49,947 bases of DNA from Epsilonproteobacteria bacterium UBA6211 (GTDB lineage Bacteria; Campylobacterota; Campylobacteria; Campylobacterales; Arcobacteraceae). Both the position numbers and the translations under genes were made by a program. Shown piece by piece: positions 17,490 to 26,969 of this stretch. How positions within the stretch are numbered: the first letter of the stretch is position 1; the number at the start of each line of letters is the position of its first letter. The stretch lies in NCBI GenBank assembly GCA_002421845.1, contig DISL01000055.1, positions 1 to 49,947 on the forward strand. Reading direction: 5' to 3'. The notes below the pieces were generated by a model that worked only from the letters and a program-made list of their open reading frames with translations, ran no database searches and had not been told where the DNA came from.

Positions 17490-18737
17490 TTATCTAATAA
17501 TCGTATCTGCTCTCTCTGGACTTGTAGAAACTATCCCTACTTTTACACCAGTAATCTCTTCTATTGTTTGGATATACTCTTTTGCTTCTGCAGGAAGTTT
17601 GTCGTATTCTCTAATACCTACTACGCTACCCCAACCTTTTACCTCTTTGTAAATAGGTTTTACATTTTCCAAATCACTTGGGACATAATCTATTATTTCA
17701 CCGTCAAGCTCATAAGCCGTACAGATTTTAATCGTCTCAAATCCATCTAATACGTCAAGTTTCATTAAAGATAGGTCATCACAACCGTTTAGTTTTGCTG
17801 CATATTTTACCAATACCGCATCAAACCAACCACATCTTCTTAGTCTTCCCGTAGTAGTGCCTCTTTCCTTGCCTACATCAGCCATCGTTTTACCTGCATC
17901 GCCGAAATCTTCAGTAGGGAAAGGTCCATTTCCTACTCTTGTACAATATGCTTTTACTATACCCGTTACTTTTCCTATTTGTTTTGGATTAAGCCCAAGA
18001 CCGCTACAAGCACCTGCACTTATAGTATTTGAACTCGTAACATAAGGATAAGTACCGTGGTCTATGTCTAGCATCGTACCTTGAGCACCTTCAAGCAAAA
18101 CTTTCTTACTACCGTCAAGGAAACCCCAAACCATATTTGTAGTATTTGCTATAAACGGTGAAAGTTTTTCTCTATACTCTTCTATCTCATCAAAAAGCTC
18201 TGAAGCAGTCGGGATTTTTATATTCATAGCTTCAAATATAGCTTTATTAAATTCAAAATACTCCATAATCTTCGCTACTAAAGTGCTTGGATGTAAAAGT
18301 TCCCCCACTCTATAACCTGTTCTATTGATTTTATCAGCATAACAAGGTCCGATACCTTTACCTGTAGTACCTATTGCTTTGTCACCTTTTAACTCTTCTT
18401 TTGCTCTATCAACCAAAGAGTGGTAACTCAAAATCAAGTGTGCTTTATCACTGATAAAAAGTCTCCCTTCTAAGTTTTCAAACTGTTTCATCTCTTTTAT
18501 CAAATCACTAGGACTTACAACTACACCGTTACCGATTATATTGATAGCTTTTGGATTTAGTACCCCTGAAGGGATTAGGTGAAGTGCATATCTTACACCG
18601 TCAACCCAAATAGTGTGACCCGCATTATGTCCACCTTGATAACGACATACTACATCATACTCTTGTGCTAATCTATCTACGATTTTGCCCTTTCCTTCAT
18701 CGCCCCACTGAATACCTACTATTAAATCTGCTTTCAT
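17490..18737 (-). CDS. purA: Adenylosuccinate synthetase
   Basis: Condenses IMP and aspartate using GTP, the first step from IMP to AMP. Signature motifs are QWGDEGKGK at the N-terminus, GGHNAGHT, GTTGKGIGP, EGAQGTMLDIDHGTYPYVTSS and GTTTGRLRRCGWFD. At 415 residues it is slightly shorter than the E. coli enzyme but complete. It follows hisZ by 23 nt within one operon. Confidence 0.97.
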   Translation of the reverse strand: MKADLIVGIQWGDEGKGKIVDRLAQEYDVVCRYQGGHNAGHTIWVDGVRYALHLIPSGVLNPKAINIIGNGVVVSPSDLIKEMKQFENLEGRLFISDKAHLILSYHSLVDRAKEELKGDKAIGTTGKGIGPCYADKINRTGYRVGELLHPSTLVAKIMEYFEFNKAIFEAMNIKIPTASELFDEIEEYREKLSPFIANTTNMVWGFLDGSKKVLLEGAQGTMLDIDHGTYPYVTSSNTISAGACSGLGLNPKQIGKVTGIVKAYCTRVGNGPFPTEDFGDAGKTMADVGKERGTTTGRLRRCGWFDAVLVKYAAKLNGCDDLSLMKLDVLDGFETIKICTAYELDGEIIDYVPSDLENVKPIYKEVKGWGSVVGIREYDKLPAEAKEYIQTIEEITGVKVGIVSTSPERADTIIR

Positions 18738-18760
18738 TTCAAAACCCTCTTAAAATTTAT

Positions 18761-19609
18761 TTACTTATCTAAAATTTTCAATACATTATCAGTATATAAT
18801 GCAAATCCAAGTGAATCAATCTCTTCACTTTTATAGCTACCACCTATCATAAGCGTAGAGTTACCCTCAACTACTCTATAATAAATGTCGTCATAATATT
18901 TCATAGAACCATAATAAAGTGGTGATATGACTATTTTATCATACATCAAAAACATCGCTATATTTTTTAATTTTTGTAACTCTTCTTTAATCTGCACAGG
19001 CATCATACCCAATACATCTTCAGTTACATCATCCTTTGAGTTTATCTCTATAAGTTTATTTAGCCACTCGATTCCCAAATCATAAAGTGCAGCAATATCA
19101 CTATTTTTAAATAGCTCTATATCTATCCCGAATTCATCTGATATGATTTTAGGAATATTTATATTTGATATTTGAAGTGTAGCTTCAATCTTTAGAAGTT
19201 TTACTATATCAAGGCTAAGAGCCATAATATCAGATATGTCATCATGCCCTATCCACTCACACCCTACCTGATAGTGCTCGTTTGATGGATAGTTAAAAAC
19301 AGGTTGCACATAAAACCATTTTTTATGATTTGTAGTACGCCCTAGTCTTTTTGTGATGATTCTCACAACATCCAAAGTAGAATCGGCACGAAGTGCAACT
19401 TCATTGTTATCTTCGTCAAAAATCTTTATAAGTTTTTTGACATCATCGATACTTTGATGTTGCCCGTAAGAAAAATTAGGGGTCACTATCTCTTCAAATC
19501 CGCTTTTTAAAAGCATTTCGCTCAAAACAGATTCTAACTCCCTTTTTTGACGAGCCGATTTACCGAAATATAGTCTAGCACCCTTTGGAATTTCGTGTTC
19601 TAAAATCAC
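18761..19609 (-). CDS. hisZ: ATP phosphoribosyltransferase regulatory subunit
   Basis: A HisRS-like protein without synthetase activity that activates the short form of HisG at the start of histidine synthesis. The class II synthetase core is visible: SGFEEIVTPNF (motif 1), VALRADSTLDVVRI with KKWFYVQPVFNYP (motif 2 region), and GGSYKSEEIDSLGFALY near the end (motif 3 region). At 282 residues it lacks the anticodon-binding domain, as expected for HisZ. It starts 3 nt after the aminotransferase gene. hisG is not in the window. Confidence 0.88.
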   Translation of the reverse strand: MILEHEIPKGARLYFGKSARQKRELESVLSEMLLKSGFEEIVTPNFSYGQHQSIDDVKKLIKIFDEDNNEVALRADSTLDVVRIITKRLGRTTNHKKWFYVQPVFNYPSNEHYQVGCEWIGHDDISDIMALSLDIVKLLKIEATLQISNINIPKIISDEFGIDIELFKNSDIAALYDLGIEWLNKLIEINSKDDVTEDVLGMMPVQIKEELQKLKNIAMFLMYDKIVISPLYYGSMKYYDDIYYRVVEGNSTLMIGGSYKSEEIDSLGFALYTDNVLKILDK

Positions 19610-19612
19610 TTA

Positions 19613-20716
19613 TTATACTCCGAAATATGTTTTACTAAATACGGCGTTTGCAGTACCGTCAAATTTTCTAACACCTATTTTATCAAGAGCTATTTCAACT
19701 GCATTTACAGCCCAAGCAGCCTCATAAGGAGATACTAGACCCATGTGGTTTATCCTAAAAATTTTACCTTTTAGATGGTCTTGTCCACCTGCGATATTTA
19801 CGTCAAACTCTTCTTTTAGCATTTTTCTTATTTTGCTCGTATGCTCTGAAAATATAGTCGTCATAGAGTCTGCTGGAGCTTTTGGATATATGCTCAAACC
19901 TATAGCTTTTAATGCCTCTCTTGTAGCTAACGCTCTTTTTGCAGTATCTGCATAAAGCTTGTCATATCCGCTATTTTTGATATTTTCTAAGATAGCTTTA
20001 AGACCTATTGTAAGAGTAGTTGCAGCTGTCCAAGCAGTTGTATTTTCTCTTTGTTTTTTTAGCTCTGTTTTTAGGTTTAGATAATATCCAAAAGGTTTAG
20101 CTTCAAGTTTTGCAACGGCTGCATTGCTAAGACCTATCATAGCAAGTCCAGGTGGCAACATAAGAGCTTTTTGGCTTCCTGTTATAACTGCATCAAGATT
20201 TGTTACATCTATTTTTTCCACACCGATTGCAGTAATACCGTCAGCTACTACTATGATGTTTGGATTTTTTGATTTAGCAAGTTTTGCTATTTCCTCTACC
20301 GGATGTCTAAGACCTCCTGCACTTTCGCAGATTTGAATAAAAAGAGCGTCTATATCACTATTCTCATCAAGTGCTTTTTCCACGTCTTTTATATCACAAG
20401 GAGTATCCCACTCGTATTTTAGTTCAACTTTAGGGATATTGTAAGCATCACAAATTTTTCCAAATCTCTCACCGAATTTTCCGGAATTTACCGTCAAAGC
20501 TTTTTTGTGAGTAAGATTAGTAACACAAGCTTCCATAGCTCCTGTTCCGCTAGATACAAGCATCAAAGCTTCATCCATTCCAAACAGTTCTATCAAAAGT
20601 TCTCTAGTTTTAGCAAAAATTGCTTCAAATTCAGGAGTTCTATGGTGGATAGTCTCTCCACTCATCGCAACCCTTACAAATTCAGGTACTGGGGTAGGTC
20701 CAGGCGTAAGTAACAT
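19613..20716 (-). CDS. Class V aminotransferase (alanine/serine-glyoxylate type)
   Basis: A PLP-dependent aminotransferase of 367 residues. The start LLTPGPTPVPEFV, the glycine-rich VSSGTGAMEACVTNL, the PLP aspartate in VVADGITAIG and the Schiff-base lysine in GSQKALMLPPGLA identify the small-subunit-like class V group. That group includes serine-pyruvate and alanine-glyoxylate enzymes and purine-catabolic PucG. The exact substrate is not decidable. The ATG at 20716 follows GAGGA; the frame is open from a TTG at 20731. A TATAAT-like box lies just upstream. It leads the operon hisZ-purA-DUF507-carA. Confidence 0.85.
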   Translation of the reverse strand: MLLTPGPTPVPEFVRVAMSGETIHHRTPEFEAIFAKTRELLIELFGMDEALMLVSSGTGAMEACVTNLTHKKALTVNSGKFGERFGKICDAYNIPKVELKYEWDTPCDIKDVEKALDENSDIDALFIQICESAGGLRHPVEEIAKLAKSKNPNIIVVADGITAIGVEKIDVTNLDAVITGSQKALMLPPGLAMIGLSNAAVAKLEAKPFGYYLNLKTELKKQRENTTAWTAATTLTIGLKAILENIKNSGYDKLYADTAKRALATREALKAIGLSIYPKAPADSMTTIFSEHTSKIRKMLKEEFDVNIAGGQDHLKGKIFRINHMGLVSPYEAAWAVNAVEIALDKIGVRKFDGTANAVFSKTYFGV

Positions 20717-20808
20717 TTTATTATTCCTCAAAACTTATTATAAAATCTTTTTACAAAAACCTGATATTCTACAATAACTTTGATTAAGAGCAAATTAAAT
20801 ACAACTTT

Positions 20809-22185
20809 TTAAAACACGATACTAAAAGTGGACCCCTCATCTACCGCCGATTCAAGCTCTAGCGTAAACCCGTGAATATTTACTATATTTTTAACTATAT
20901 TAAGCCCCAATCCTAGGGAGTTATTCCAACCATCATCACTAACACGATAGTATTTTGTGGTGATTTTATTAACATCTTCTTTTGAGATACCCAAACCTTT
21001 ATCTACGACATGTATTCTATCTTTGTCAAGCACCACTTTTACATCATGTTCGGAATATTTCAAAGCATTTTCTATCAAGTTTTTTATAGCAATGCCCAGC
21101 AACATTTCATCAGCCTTGACGATAAAATCTTCACCGCTTAGTATAACTTCTCTATTTTTATAATTATCTTTGAGTTCAGATATGGATTCACTAGCCAATG
21201 AATACATAGAAACATCCGAATAAATAAGATTTTGTTTCCCCTCTTCAAGTTTTATGGAGAGTCTTAGCCTATCTATTATACTTGACATTTTTGTTGCATT
21301 GTTATAAATCTTAGTCAAAAACTTTGCCAAAATATCTTTGTTTATATTCGGGTCATCTTTGATTGTTTGAGCATACCCCACTATAACGGCTATAGGGTTT
21401 TTAAACTCATGACTTATTGCAGAGATTATGTCGTCTTTTTGTTTGTTGGCAAGTTTTAGTTTGGCTGTTTTTTTGGCGGCTTTTTTCTCTTTTTTTGCCA
21501 ATATAGTAGCCACCCCTTGGAGTAATTTCGTGATTTTGTTAAACTCTTGCGAATAGGTGGAAACTTCAAACTTAACGTCCTCTTTTTTTGTAAGTTTTTT
21601 AAGATAGTCCAACACTTTTTCCGTTTCATCTTTGAGTTTGCTACTTATTTGATATGTGATAAAAAATGCAAAAACCATAAAAAGTGCAAATATAACGGTA
21701 GCTTTGATAGCCAGTGACGTAAAATCATTTTGAATTTGGACTATATCATCAGCCATTCTAATATAATAAACCTCATCATCTACCATTATCTTTTTTGCAA
21801 TATACAACAAATCTTTATTTACGCTTGACGAGTGTCTTATACTATCCCCCATACCGTATTTTGAAGCCTTTATTATCTCTTCTCTTGTTTTATGGTTTTC
21901 TAGTAAATTTTTGTCTTTATCGCTTTCGATGATGACGGTACCGTCTTCTTTTATAATAGTAAGTCTTAGATTAAATTTATCTCTAAATTTAGTAGCAAAT
22001 ACCTCAAAATCACTACTTTCGTTTATATAAAGAGCAAAAAGGTCAATATTCTGTGATAGATTTTTTTTGGTTTGGTCTATGTAAATATCTTTGAGCCAAA
22101 GATAAACTACAAAAGCCCAAATAATACCGATAAGTATAAAAAGTATTACGAATTTTCTAAAAAAGAGTTGATGTATTTTTAACAA
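20809..22185 (-). CDS. phoR: Phosphate-regulon sensor kinase
   Basis: A 458-residue kinase with helix 1 at about 12-32, a periplasmic domain (about 35-155) and helix 2 at about 162-180. A very lysine-rich linker (about 228-250) precedes HisKA with His259 (ISHEFKNPIAV) and an HATPase domain (NLIENALKYSEH, DKGLGI, LGLGLNIV). The E. coli-type PAS domain is not obvious, whereas the periplasmic region is larger than in E. coli PhoR. The name rests on its place after phoB and the pst-phoU genes; it overlaps phoB by 7 nt. Confidence 0.85.
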   Translation of the reverse strand: MLKIHQLFFRKFVILFILIGIIWAFVVYLWLKDIYIDQTKKNLSQNIDLFALYINESSDFEVFATKFRDKFNLRLTIIKEDGTVIIESDKDKNLLENHKTREEIIKASKYGMGDSIRHSSSVNKDLLYIAKKIMVDDEVYYIRMADDIVQIQNDFTSLAIKATVIFALFMVFAFFITYQISSKLKDETEKVLDYLKKLTKKEDVKFEVSTYSQEFNKITKLLQGVATILAKKEKKAAKKTAKLKLANKQKDDIISAISHEFKNPIAVIVGYAQTIKDDPNINKDILAKFLTKIYNNATKMSSIIDRLRLSIKLEEGKQNLIYSDVSMYSLASESISELKDNYKNREVILSGEDFIVKADEMLLGIAIKNLIENALKYSEHDVKVVLDKDRIHVVDKGLGISKEDVNKITTKYYRVSDDGWNNSLGLGLNIVKNIVNIHGFTLELESAVDEGSTFSIVF

Positions 22186-22847
22186 AAAATATATCCTTCA
22201 CCACGAACTGCTTTGATATACTCTTTTTGACCTTCAGGGTCTATTTTCTCTTTTAGTCTTTTTATGGCTACGTTTACGGTTTTTAGTTGCTTATCATAGG
22301 AGTCTTTCCAAACGCTTTCAAGCAGATGCTCACGACTAAGAAGAATATCTTTATTTTTCACAAATTCCAAAAGCAAATCATGCTCAAGATGTGTAAGCTC
22401 CACCTCATCATCGCCTATTTTAAATTTCTTACTATCAAAATTATATGTAATATCTCTTGCTTTTATGATAACGGCTTCTTTTACACTTCTTTTAATTACC
22501 GCTCTTACCCTTGCTATAAGTTCGTCTTTATCAAAAGGTTTTGTGATATAATCATCCCCACCCTTTTCAAAACCTTCAAGTATATCACTTTGTGCAGTTT
22601 TGGCTGTAAGATAGATTACAGGAGTATTGTACCCTTTTGTTCTAAGCCCTTGTATAAAGTTAGCCCCGTCAATTCCGGGTAGATTTCTATCCATCAAAAT
22701 AAGGTCAATTTTTTCTTCATCTAAAATTGCCTGAACATTTTTTGTATCCAGACAACCTATCACTTCATAACCTGATTTAGTTAGATTATACTCGACTAGT
22801 TCCAATAAATCTTCTTCATCTTCTACCATTAATATTGTTTTACTCAT
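22179..22847 (-). CDS. phoB: Phosphate-regulon response regulator
   Basis: 222 residues: a receiver with EDEED (9-13), phospho-acceptor Asp53 (LILMDRNLPG) and YITKPFDKDEL, then a winged helix with VNVAIKRLKEKIDP and AVRGEGYIF. Its location in the pst-phoU-phoB-phoR run identifies it as PhoB. It should activate the pst operon from the 11-nt repeats at 28074-28152. The ribosome site GGAG lies immediately beside one arm of an intergenic hairpin (22857-22915), which may tune its translation. Confidence 0.9.
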   Translation of the reverse strand: MSKTILMVEDEEDLLELVEYNLTKSGYEVIGCLDTKNVQAILDEEKIDLILMDRNLPGIDGANFIQGLRTKGYNTPVIYLTAKTAQSDILEGFEKGGDDYITKPFDKDELIARVRAVIKRSVKEAVIIKARDITYNFDSKKFKIGDDEVELTHLEHDLLLEFVKNKDILLSREHLLESVWKDSYDKQLKTVNVAIKRLKEKIDPEGQKEYIKAVRGEGYIFC

Positions 22848-22856
22848 TTTTCACTC

Positions 22857-22915
22857 CGTGAATCGTAAGTCGTGAATCGTAAGTTGTAAAGAAAAACTAC
22901 TACTCACAACTCACG
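22857..22915 (-). ncRNA. Alternative-pairing hairpin in the phoU-phoB junction
   Basis: CGTGAATCGTAAGT occurs twice in tandem (22857-22870 and 22871-22884). An inverted relative occupies 22902-22915. In the minus-strand transcript the upstream arm CGUGAGUUGUGAGU can pair along all 14 bases with either tandem copy. The three non-identical positions become G-U wobbles. Pairing with the distal copy would abut the phoB ribosome site; pairing with the proximal copy would leave it open. Confidence 0.5.
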
Positions 22916-22918
22916 CGT

Positions 22919-23587
22919 TTAAAGTTGTTCTAATTCTCTACCTGTTTTTGCAAAAAGTAAAATATTTGCTATACTTAAAGTTCTATCGGCAAATCTTTCA
23001 ACTCTTCTTAATGCACTTAAAATATTAAAATATTCTAAAGACAAATTACGATTTTCATTCATCGCATGTAAAATATTTTTCTCCACCATTGAATACAAAT
23101 CATCAGTTTTTGACTCTTCTATAGAAATCTTTTGATAAAATTTCTCTATTGTTTCATGGTCAGCTTCATCTATTATCTCACTTATCCCCACAAGGGCTTC
23201 ATAGCAAGATTTTACCATAGGTGTAGTATATTCTAAAATAGATTTTTTTTCAATATCTACAGAACAGTTTGATGAAAACTTTTTCAAAAACATCCTAATA
23301 TTATCTATTACCCTTACATATTCATTTGTAATTTTTAAATAAGAGAGCATCTCCCTCAAATCTTTTGCTTCAGGATGATAAAGAGCAAATGTAGTAACTA
23401 TCATATTATCTATCTCTACGCTTTTTGCATGGGCTTTTTTTGCAGATATTTTTATATCTTTCAAACACTCTATATTACCTGCTTCCAAACAAGTCAAAAC
23501 ATCTTTTGTAGTTTCCATTGCTTGTTTATTTAAATCTGCTATGGCACCTTTAATTTGATTTAATTTTTCTTCTTCTTTTTTTAACAT
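22919..23587 (-). CDS. phoU: PhoU family phosphate-signalling protein
   Basis: A 222-residue all-helical protein with two PhoU-type three-helix repeats. Each carries an acidic E/DxxxD-like motif; the second half includes RRVERFADRTLSIANILLF, the characteristic ERxxDxxxNI-type signature in slightly altered form. It couples Pst transport state to PhoR. It sits between pstB and phoB with long (84 and 71 nt) structured gaps on both sides, unlike the rest of the operon. Confidence 0.88.
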   Translation of the reverse strand: MLKKEEEKLNQIKGAIADLNKQAMETTKDVLTCLEAGNIECLKDIKISAKKAHAKSVEIDNMIVTTFALYHPEAKDLREMLSYLKITNEYVRVIDNIRMFLKKFSSNCSVDIEKKSILEYTTPMVKSCYEALVGISEIIDEADHETIEKFYQKISIEESKTDDLYSMVEKNILHAMNENRNLSLEYFNILSALRRVERFADRTLSIANILLFAKTGRELEQL

Positions 23588-23610
23588 CTTCTTTCCTTTG
23601 TTGTAATTTA

Positions 23611-23640
23611 TAACTATGCGGCAAAGCCACTCAATAGTTA
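23611..23640 (-). ncRNA. Intercistronic stem-loop, pstB-phoU
   Basis: An outer seven-base stem (TAACTAT / ATAGTTA) encloses an inner stem (GCGGC / GCCAC, with one wobble in the transcript) and a three-base loop, separated by a TGA bulge. Immediately downstream in the plus orientation lie two copies of a TTATTAGTTAT-type repeat (23634-23661). A processing or stability element in the pst transcript is likely. Confidence 0.5.
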
Positions 23641-23671
23641 TTAGTTATTCATTATTAGTTATCAACTATTT

Positions 23672-24436
23672 TTATCCAAATCTTCCAGTTATATAATCTT
23701 CTGTTTTTTTATTTGCAGGATTAACAAATATTTTTTCCGTTTCGTTAAACTCTATCAAATCTCCCAAATGGAAAAATGCTGTATAATCAGCCACACGTGC
23801 GGCTTGTTGCATATTGTGGGTAACGACAACTATCGTATATTTTTCTTTTAGTTCTACCATTAGGTTTTCTATCGTTTGTGTACTAATAGGGTCTAAGGCA
23901 CTTGTTGGTTCATCCATAAGTATAACATCAGGTTGTACCGCTATTGCTCTTGCTATACAAAGACGTTGCTGCTGTCCACCACTTATAGCAGTTCCTGGAC
24001 TTTTTAGCTTATCTTTTACCTCTTCCCAAAGTCCTGCACTTTTTAGTGAAGTTTCCACTAGCTCATCACAATCAGTCCCTTTTTTTACAATATCATGCAT
24101 CAAAGGTGCATAAGATACGTTTTCATAGATTGATTTTGGAAATGGATTTGGTTGTTGAAATACCATTCCTATTCTTTTTCTAACGGCAACCACATCAATA
24201 TCAGGGTCATAAATATCATGCCCGTCTATCTCTATCTTACCTTCAATTCTTGCTATTGGAATAAGATCATTCATTCTGTTTAAACATCTTAGATATGTTG
24301 ATTTTCCACACCCTGACGGTCCTATAAATGCTGTAATTTTATTTTCATAAATATCTAAGTTTATCCCATTTAATGCTTGATTTTTTCCATACCACAGTTT
24401 TAAATCTCTTGATATTATTTTTGCTTTTGTTTCCAT
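23672..24436 (-). CDS. pstB: Phosphate ABC transporter ATP-binding protein
   Basis: 254 residues with the hallmark PstB sequence GPSGCGKSTYLRCLNRMND, Q-loop FQQPNPFPKSIYENV, signature SGGQQQRLCIARA, Walker B VILMDEPTSALDP and VTHNMQQAARVAD. It energises PstC-PstA for high-affinity phosphate uptake. It follows pstA by 11 nt. Confidence 0.97.
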   Translation of the reverse strand: METKAKIISRDLKLWYGKNQALNGINLDIYENKITAFIGPSGCGKSTYLRCLNRMNDLIPIARIEGKIEIDGHDIYDPDIDVVAVRKRIGMVFQQPNPFPKSIYENVSYAPLMHDIVKKGTDCDELVETSLKSAGLWEEVKDKLKSPGTAISGGQQQRLCIARAIAVQPDVILMDEPTSALDPISTQTIENLMVELKEKYTIVVVTHNMQQAARVADYTAFFHLGDLIEFNETEKIFVNPANKKTEDYITGRFG

Positions 24437-24447
24437 TTTTATATCCC

Positions 24448-25620
24448 TTAAAATCTTTTCGTGAATTTTTTTCTTAGCATAATAGCTACCGTATTTAATG
24501 ATAATAGCACAACAAGAAGCACTATAATAGCAGCTGCCGTCTTTTCTATATATGCAAGTTCAGGCATACCTGACCATGTATAAATCTGTGCAGGCATAAC
24601 AGTTGCAGCACTCATAATACTCATAGGTGCATCAGGAACAAACGCTATCATACCTACTATAATAAGTGGAGCTGTCTCCCCTATTGCTTGAGCTAGAGCT
24701 ATAATAGAGCCTGTTAGCATCCCCGGCATTGCGATAGGAAGAACATGGTCTCTTGTTATTTGCCATTTTGTAAGCCCTAGACCGTATCCTGCTTGTCTGA
24801 TACTCTCAGGAACCGCTTTCAGTGCAGCCTTAGCACTTACTATAATAATAGGTAAAGACATCAATGCTAGTGTCATACCACCGACAAGAGCCGAACTTCT
24901 AGGCAAACCGAAGAAATTTATAAATATAGCTAGTCCCAGTAAACCGAACAAAATAGACGGTATCGCTGCAAGATTATTGATATTTACTTCAATAAACTGT
25001 GTAAACTTATTATCAGGGGCAAACTCTTCAAGATAAATAGCCGTCATTACCCCTATAGGAACTGCGATAATCATCGTCACCAACATAGTAAGCACAGAAC
25101 CTACCATAGCCGAATAAAATCCTGCGTTTTCAGGAATTTTTGAATCCCCCGTAAAAAAGAAAATTATATTAAATCTCGATTCAATACTTCCGTTTGCTTT
25201 TAAATCATCCACTTTTGCTTTTACATTATCTTTGACTTTATTTGGCTTACCTTTTAGATATTGGTCAATCTCTGCACCTGCCAATGCCCAAAAAGTCTGC
25301 GTTGTCCCTATCCACTGTGGATTTTTTTCTATATCCTGAGGAAGTGTTCTAAGCCATGCACGACTCACTATTTGCGTCATTTCCCTATCAAGTAGTCCAT
25401 AAGGATTGAAAGCCGTCTCTTCATCTATATTTATCTCAATCTTCACATAAGATTGTTTAAAAGCCGGATACCCTTTAGAGATAATATCAAATAAGAAAAA
25501 TGCCAAAAACGACATAGCTACAATGATAGCTGAAGTTGCAAGTATTTGAAATCTTGCCGCTTTTTGGTTTCTTTTTTTTATTTGCGGTATATGAAAATAG
25601 TTATTGTTTTTTTCCATCAT
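24448..25620 (-). CDS. pstA: Phosphate ABC transporter permease
   Basis: An inner-membrane permease of 390 residues. The BPD-type transmembrane domain has the coupling segment GYGLGLTKWQITRDHVLPIAMPG. It is about 90 residues longer than E. coli PstA. The extra length is a periplasmic insertion between the first helix (about 30-50) and the second (about 175), a variant typical of some proteobacterial Pst systems. It begins 6 nt after pstC. Confidence 0.93.
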   Translation of the reverse strand: MMEKNNNYFHIPQIKKRNQKAARFQILATSAIIVAMSFLAFFLFDIISKGYPAFKQSYVKIEINIDEETAFNPYGLLDREMTQIVSRAWLRTLPQDIEKNPQWIGTTQTFWALAGAEIDQYLKGKPNKVKDNVKAKVDDLKANGSIESRFNIIFFFTGDSKIPENAGFYSAMVGSVLTMLVTMIIAVPIGVMTAIYLEEFAPDNKFTQFIEVNINNLAAIPSILFGLLGLAIFINFFGLPRSSALVGGMTLALMSLPIIIVSAKAALKAVPESIRQAGYGLGLTKWQITRDHVLPIAMPGMLTGSIIALAQAIGETAPLIIVGMIAFVPDAPMSIMSAATVMPAQIYTWSGMPELAYIEKTAAAIIVLLVVLLSLNTVAIMLRKKFTKRF

Positions 25621-25626
25621 TTATCC

Positions 25627-26883
25627 TTAAAGATTTGATACTTTGTATTTCGCATGGAATTTTCTTATCATATATATTGATATAATATTGATAATAAGAG
25701 TAACCACAAACAATACAAACCCAAGTGCAAAAGCCGATAAAGTAAGTGAGCTATCAAATGCCTGATCCCCGACTAAAGCTTCAACAATTTTAACCGTAAC
25801 GGTCGTCATATCTTCTAAGAAGTTCCAAGATAAGTTTGGTCTTAGACTCGCTGCCATAACAACAATCATAGTCTCACCAAGAGCCCTACTAACTCCAAGT
25901 AAAACAGCAGCAATAATACCGGGCATAGCTGAAGGAAGTACCACAAACTTTATAGTTTCAGCTTTATTCATACCAAGTGCTAGTGAACCGTTTCTCATAT
26001 TTGATGGAACTGAACTTATAACGTCATCACTAAGACTTGCGATAATCGGAACTATCATTATCCCCATCACAATACCGGCACCCAAAGCACTTCTAAAAGA
26101 TGCACTAACACCGATAAAACCAAAAAGTTCCACTATCAAAGGTGCTACCGTAATAGCAGCAAAGAAACCATATACAACCGTTGGGATACCTGCAAGTATC
26201 TCTAAAGCTGGTTTTACTCTATCTCTTGCTTTTTGACTTGCATATTCAGCTAAATATATAGCACTCAATACCCCTATAGGAATAGCAACAACCATAGCAA
26301 TAGCTGTGATATAGAATGTACCTGCAAAAATAGGAACTGCTCCGAATTTTGTAGAAGAGACATCAGCCCCACCTCTTCCGGCACCTTCTAGAAATGATGC
26401 ATCAGGATTCCACTCTGTTCCTGTTAAAAAGCCCCATAAAGACTCTCTTTGGAAAAAGTGAATTGTTTCAAATATCATCGAAAATAAAATACCGAATGTT
26501 GTAAGAACCGATACAAAAGCTGCAAATATAAGGACACCTTTTATAAAACTTTCTATTAAATCTCTAGCTTTTGTTTTACCGTTCAAATTTCTTACCAAAA
26601 ACAGTAAACTTACAGCTCCTAGAGTCAACGAAGCAATAACCAACATAATCGGTGGAACTGCGTCTATTCCAAAAAGATACATAAATACACCGGTAACCGT
26701 TAGCATAATTACAGGTAACCCTGTGTACAATGCCACAAACCAACCGTATTGGTCCGGTTGAGAGTGCATTTTAATCCCCTGTGCTCTTATATTTGATGCC
26801 CTGTTTTTCCCCAAAATATATGCTATATATATAAGTGGTATAAGTCCACCAAAGAATATCAAATAGAGTGTATCATTTGACAT
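25627..26883 (-). CDS. pstC: Phosphate ABC transporter permease
   Basis: A 418-residue permease, longer than E. coli PstC because of additional N-terminal membrane helices (about 5-110). The transport domain includes AVPIFAGTFYITAIAMVVAIPIG split over two helices and the coupling loop LALGMNKAETIKFVVLPSAMPG. A TAGGAGA ribosome site precedes the ATG. An 86-nt gap with a strong hairpin separates it from pstS. Confidence 0.93.
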   Translation of the reverse strand: MSNDTLYLIFFGGLIPLIYIAYILGKNRASNIRAQGIKMHSQPDQYGWFVALYTGLPVIMLTVTGVFMYLFGIDAVPPIMLVIASLTLGAVSLLFLVRNLNGKTKARDLIESFIKGVLIFAAFVSVLTTFGILFSMIFETIHFFQRESLWGFLTGTEWNPDASFLEGAGRGGADVSSTKFGAVPIFAGTFYITAIAMVVAIPIGVLSAIYLAEYASQKARDRVKPALEILAGIPTVVYGFFAAITVAPLIVELFGFIGVSASFRSALGAGIVMGIMIVPIIASLSDDVISSVPSNMRNGSLALGMNKAETIKFVVLPSAMPGIIAAVLLGVSRALGETMIVVMAASLRPNLSWNFLEDMTTVTVKIVEALVGDQAFDSSLTLSAFALGFVLFVVTLIINIISIYMIRKFHAKYKVSNL

Positions 26884-26912
26884 TATTTCTCCTAATTTTT
26901 ATTTTAAATGAC

Positions 26913-26940
26913 TTAGCCTCTTGCAAGTGCAAGAGGCTAA
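26913..26940. terminator. Perfect 13-bp hairpin between pstS and pstC
   Basis: TTAGCCTCTTGCA and its exact complement flank a two-base spacer. No strong T-run follows on the minus strand, so it is more likely a partial attenuator or 3'-end stabiliser. Either would give more pstS than pstCAB product. Confidence 0.75.
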
Positions 26941-26969
26941 AATATAGTGTTTTGATACTAAAATATTAG

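Noticed and set aside
22857..22884. Tandem 14-nt repeat considered as a CRISPR or satellite
   Set aside because: Only two copies without spacers, inside an operon; better explained as an RNA hairpin arm.
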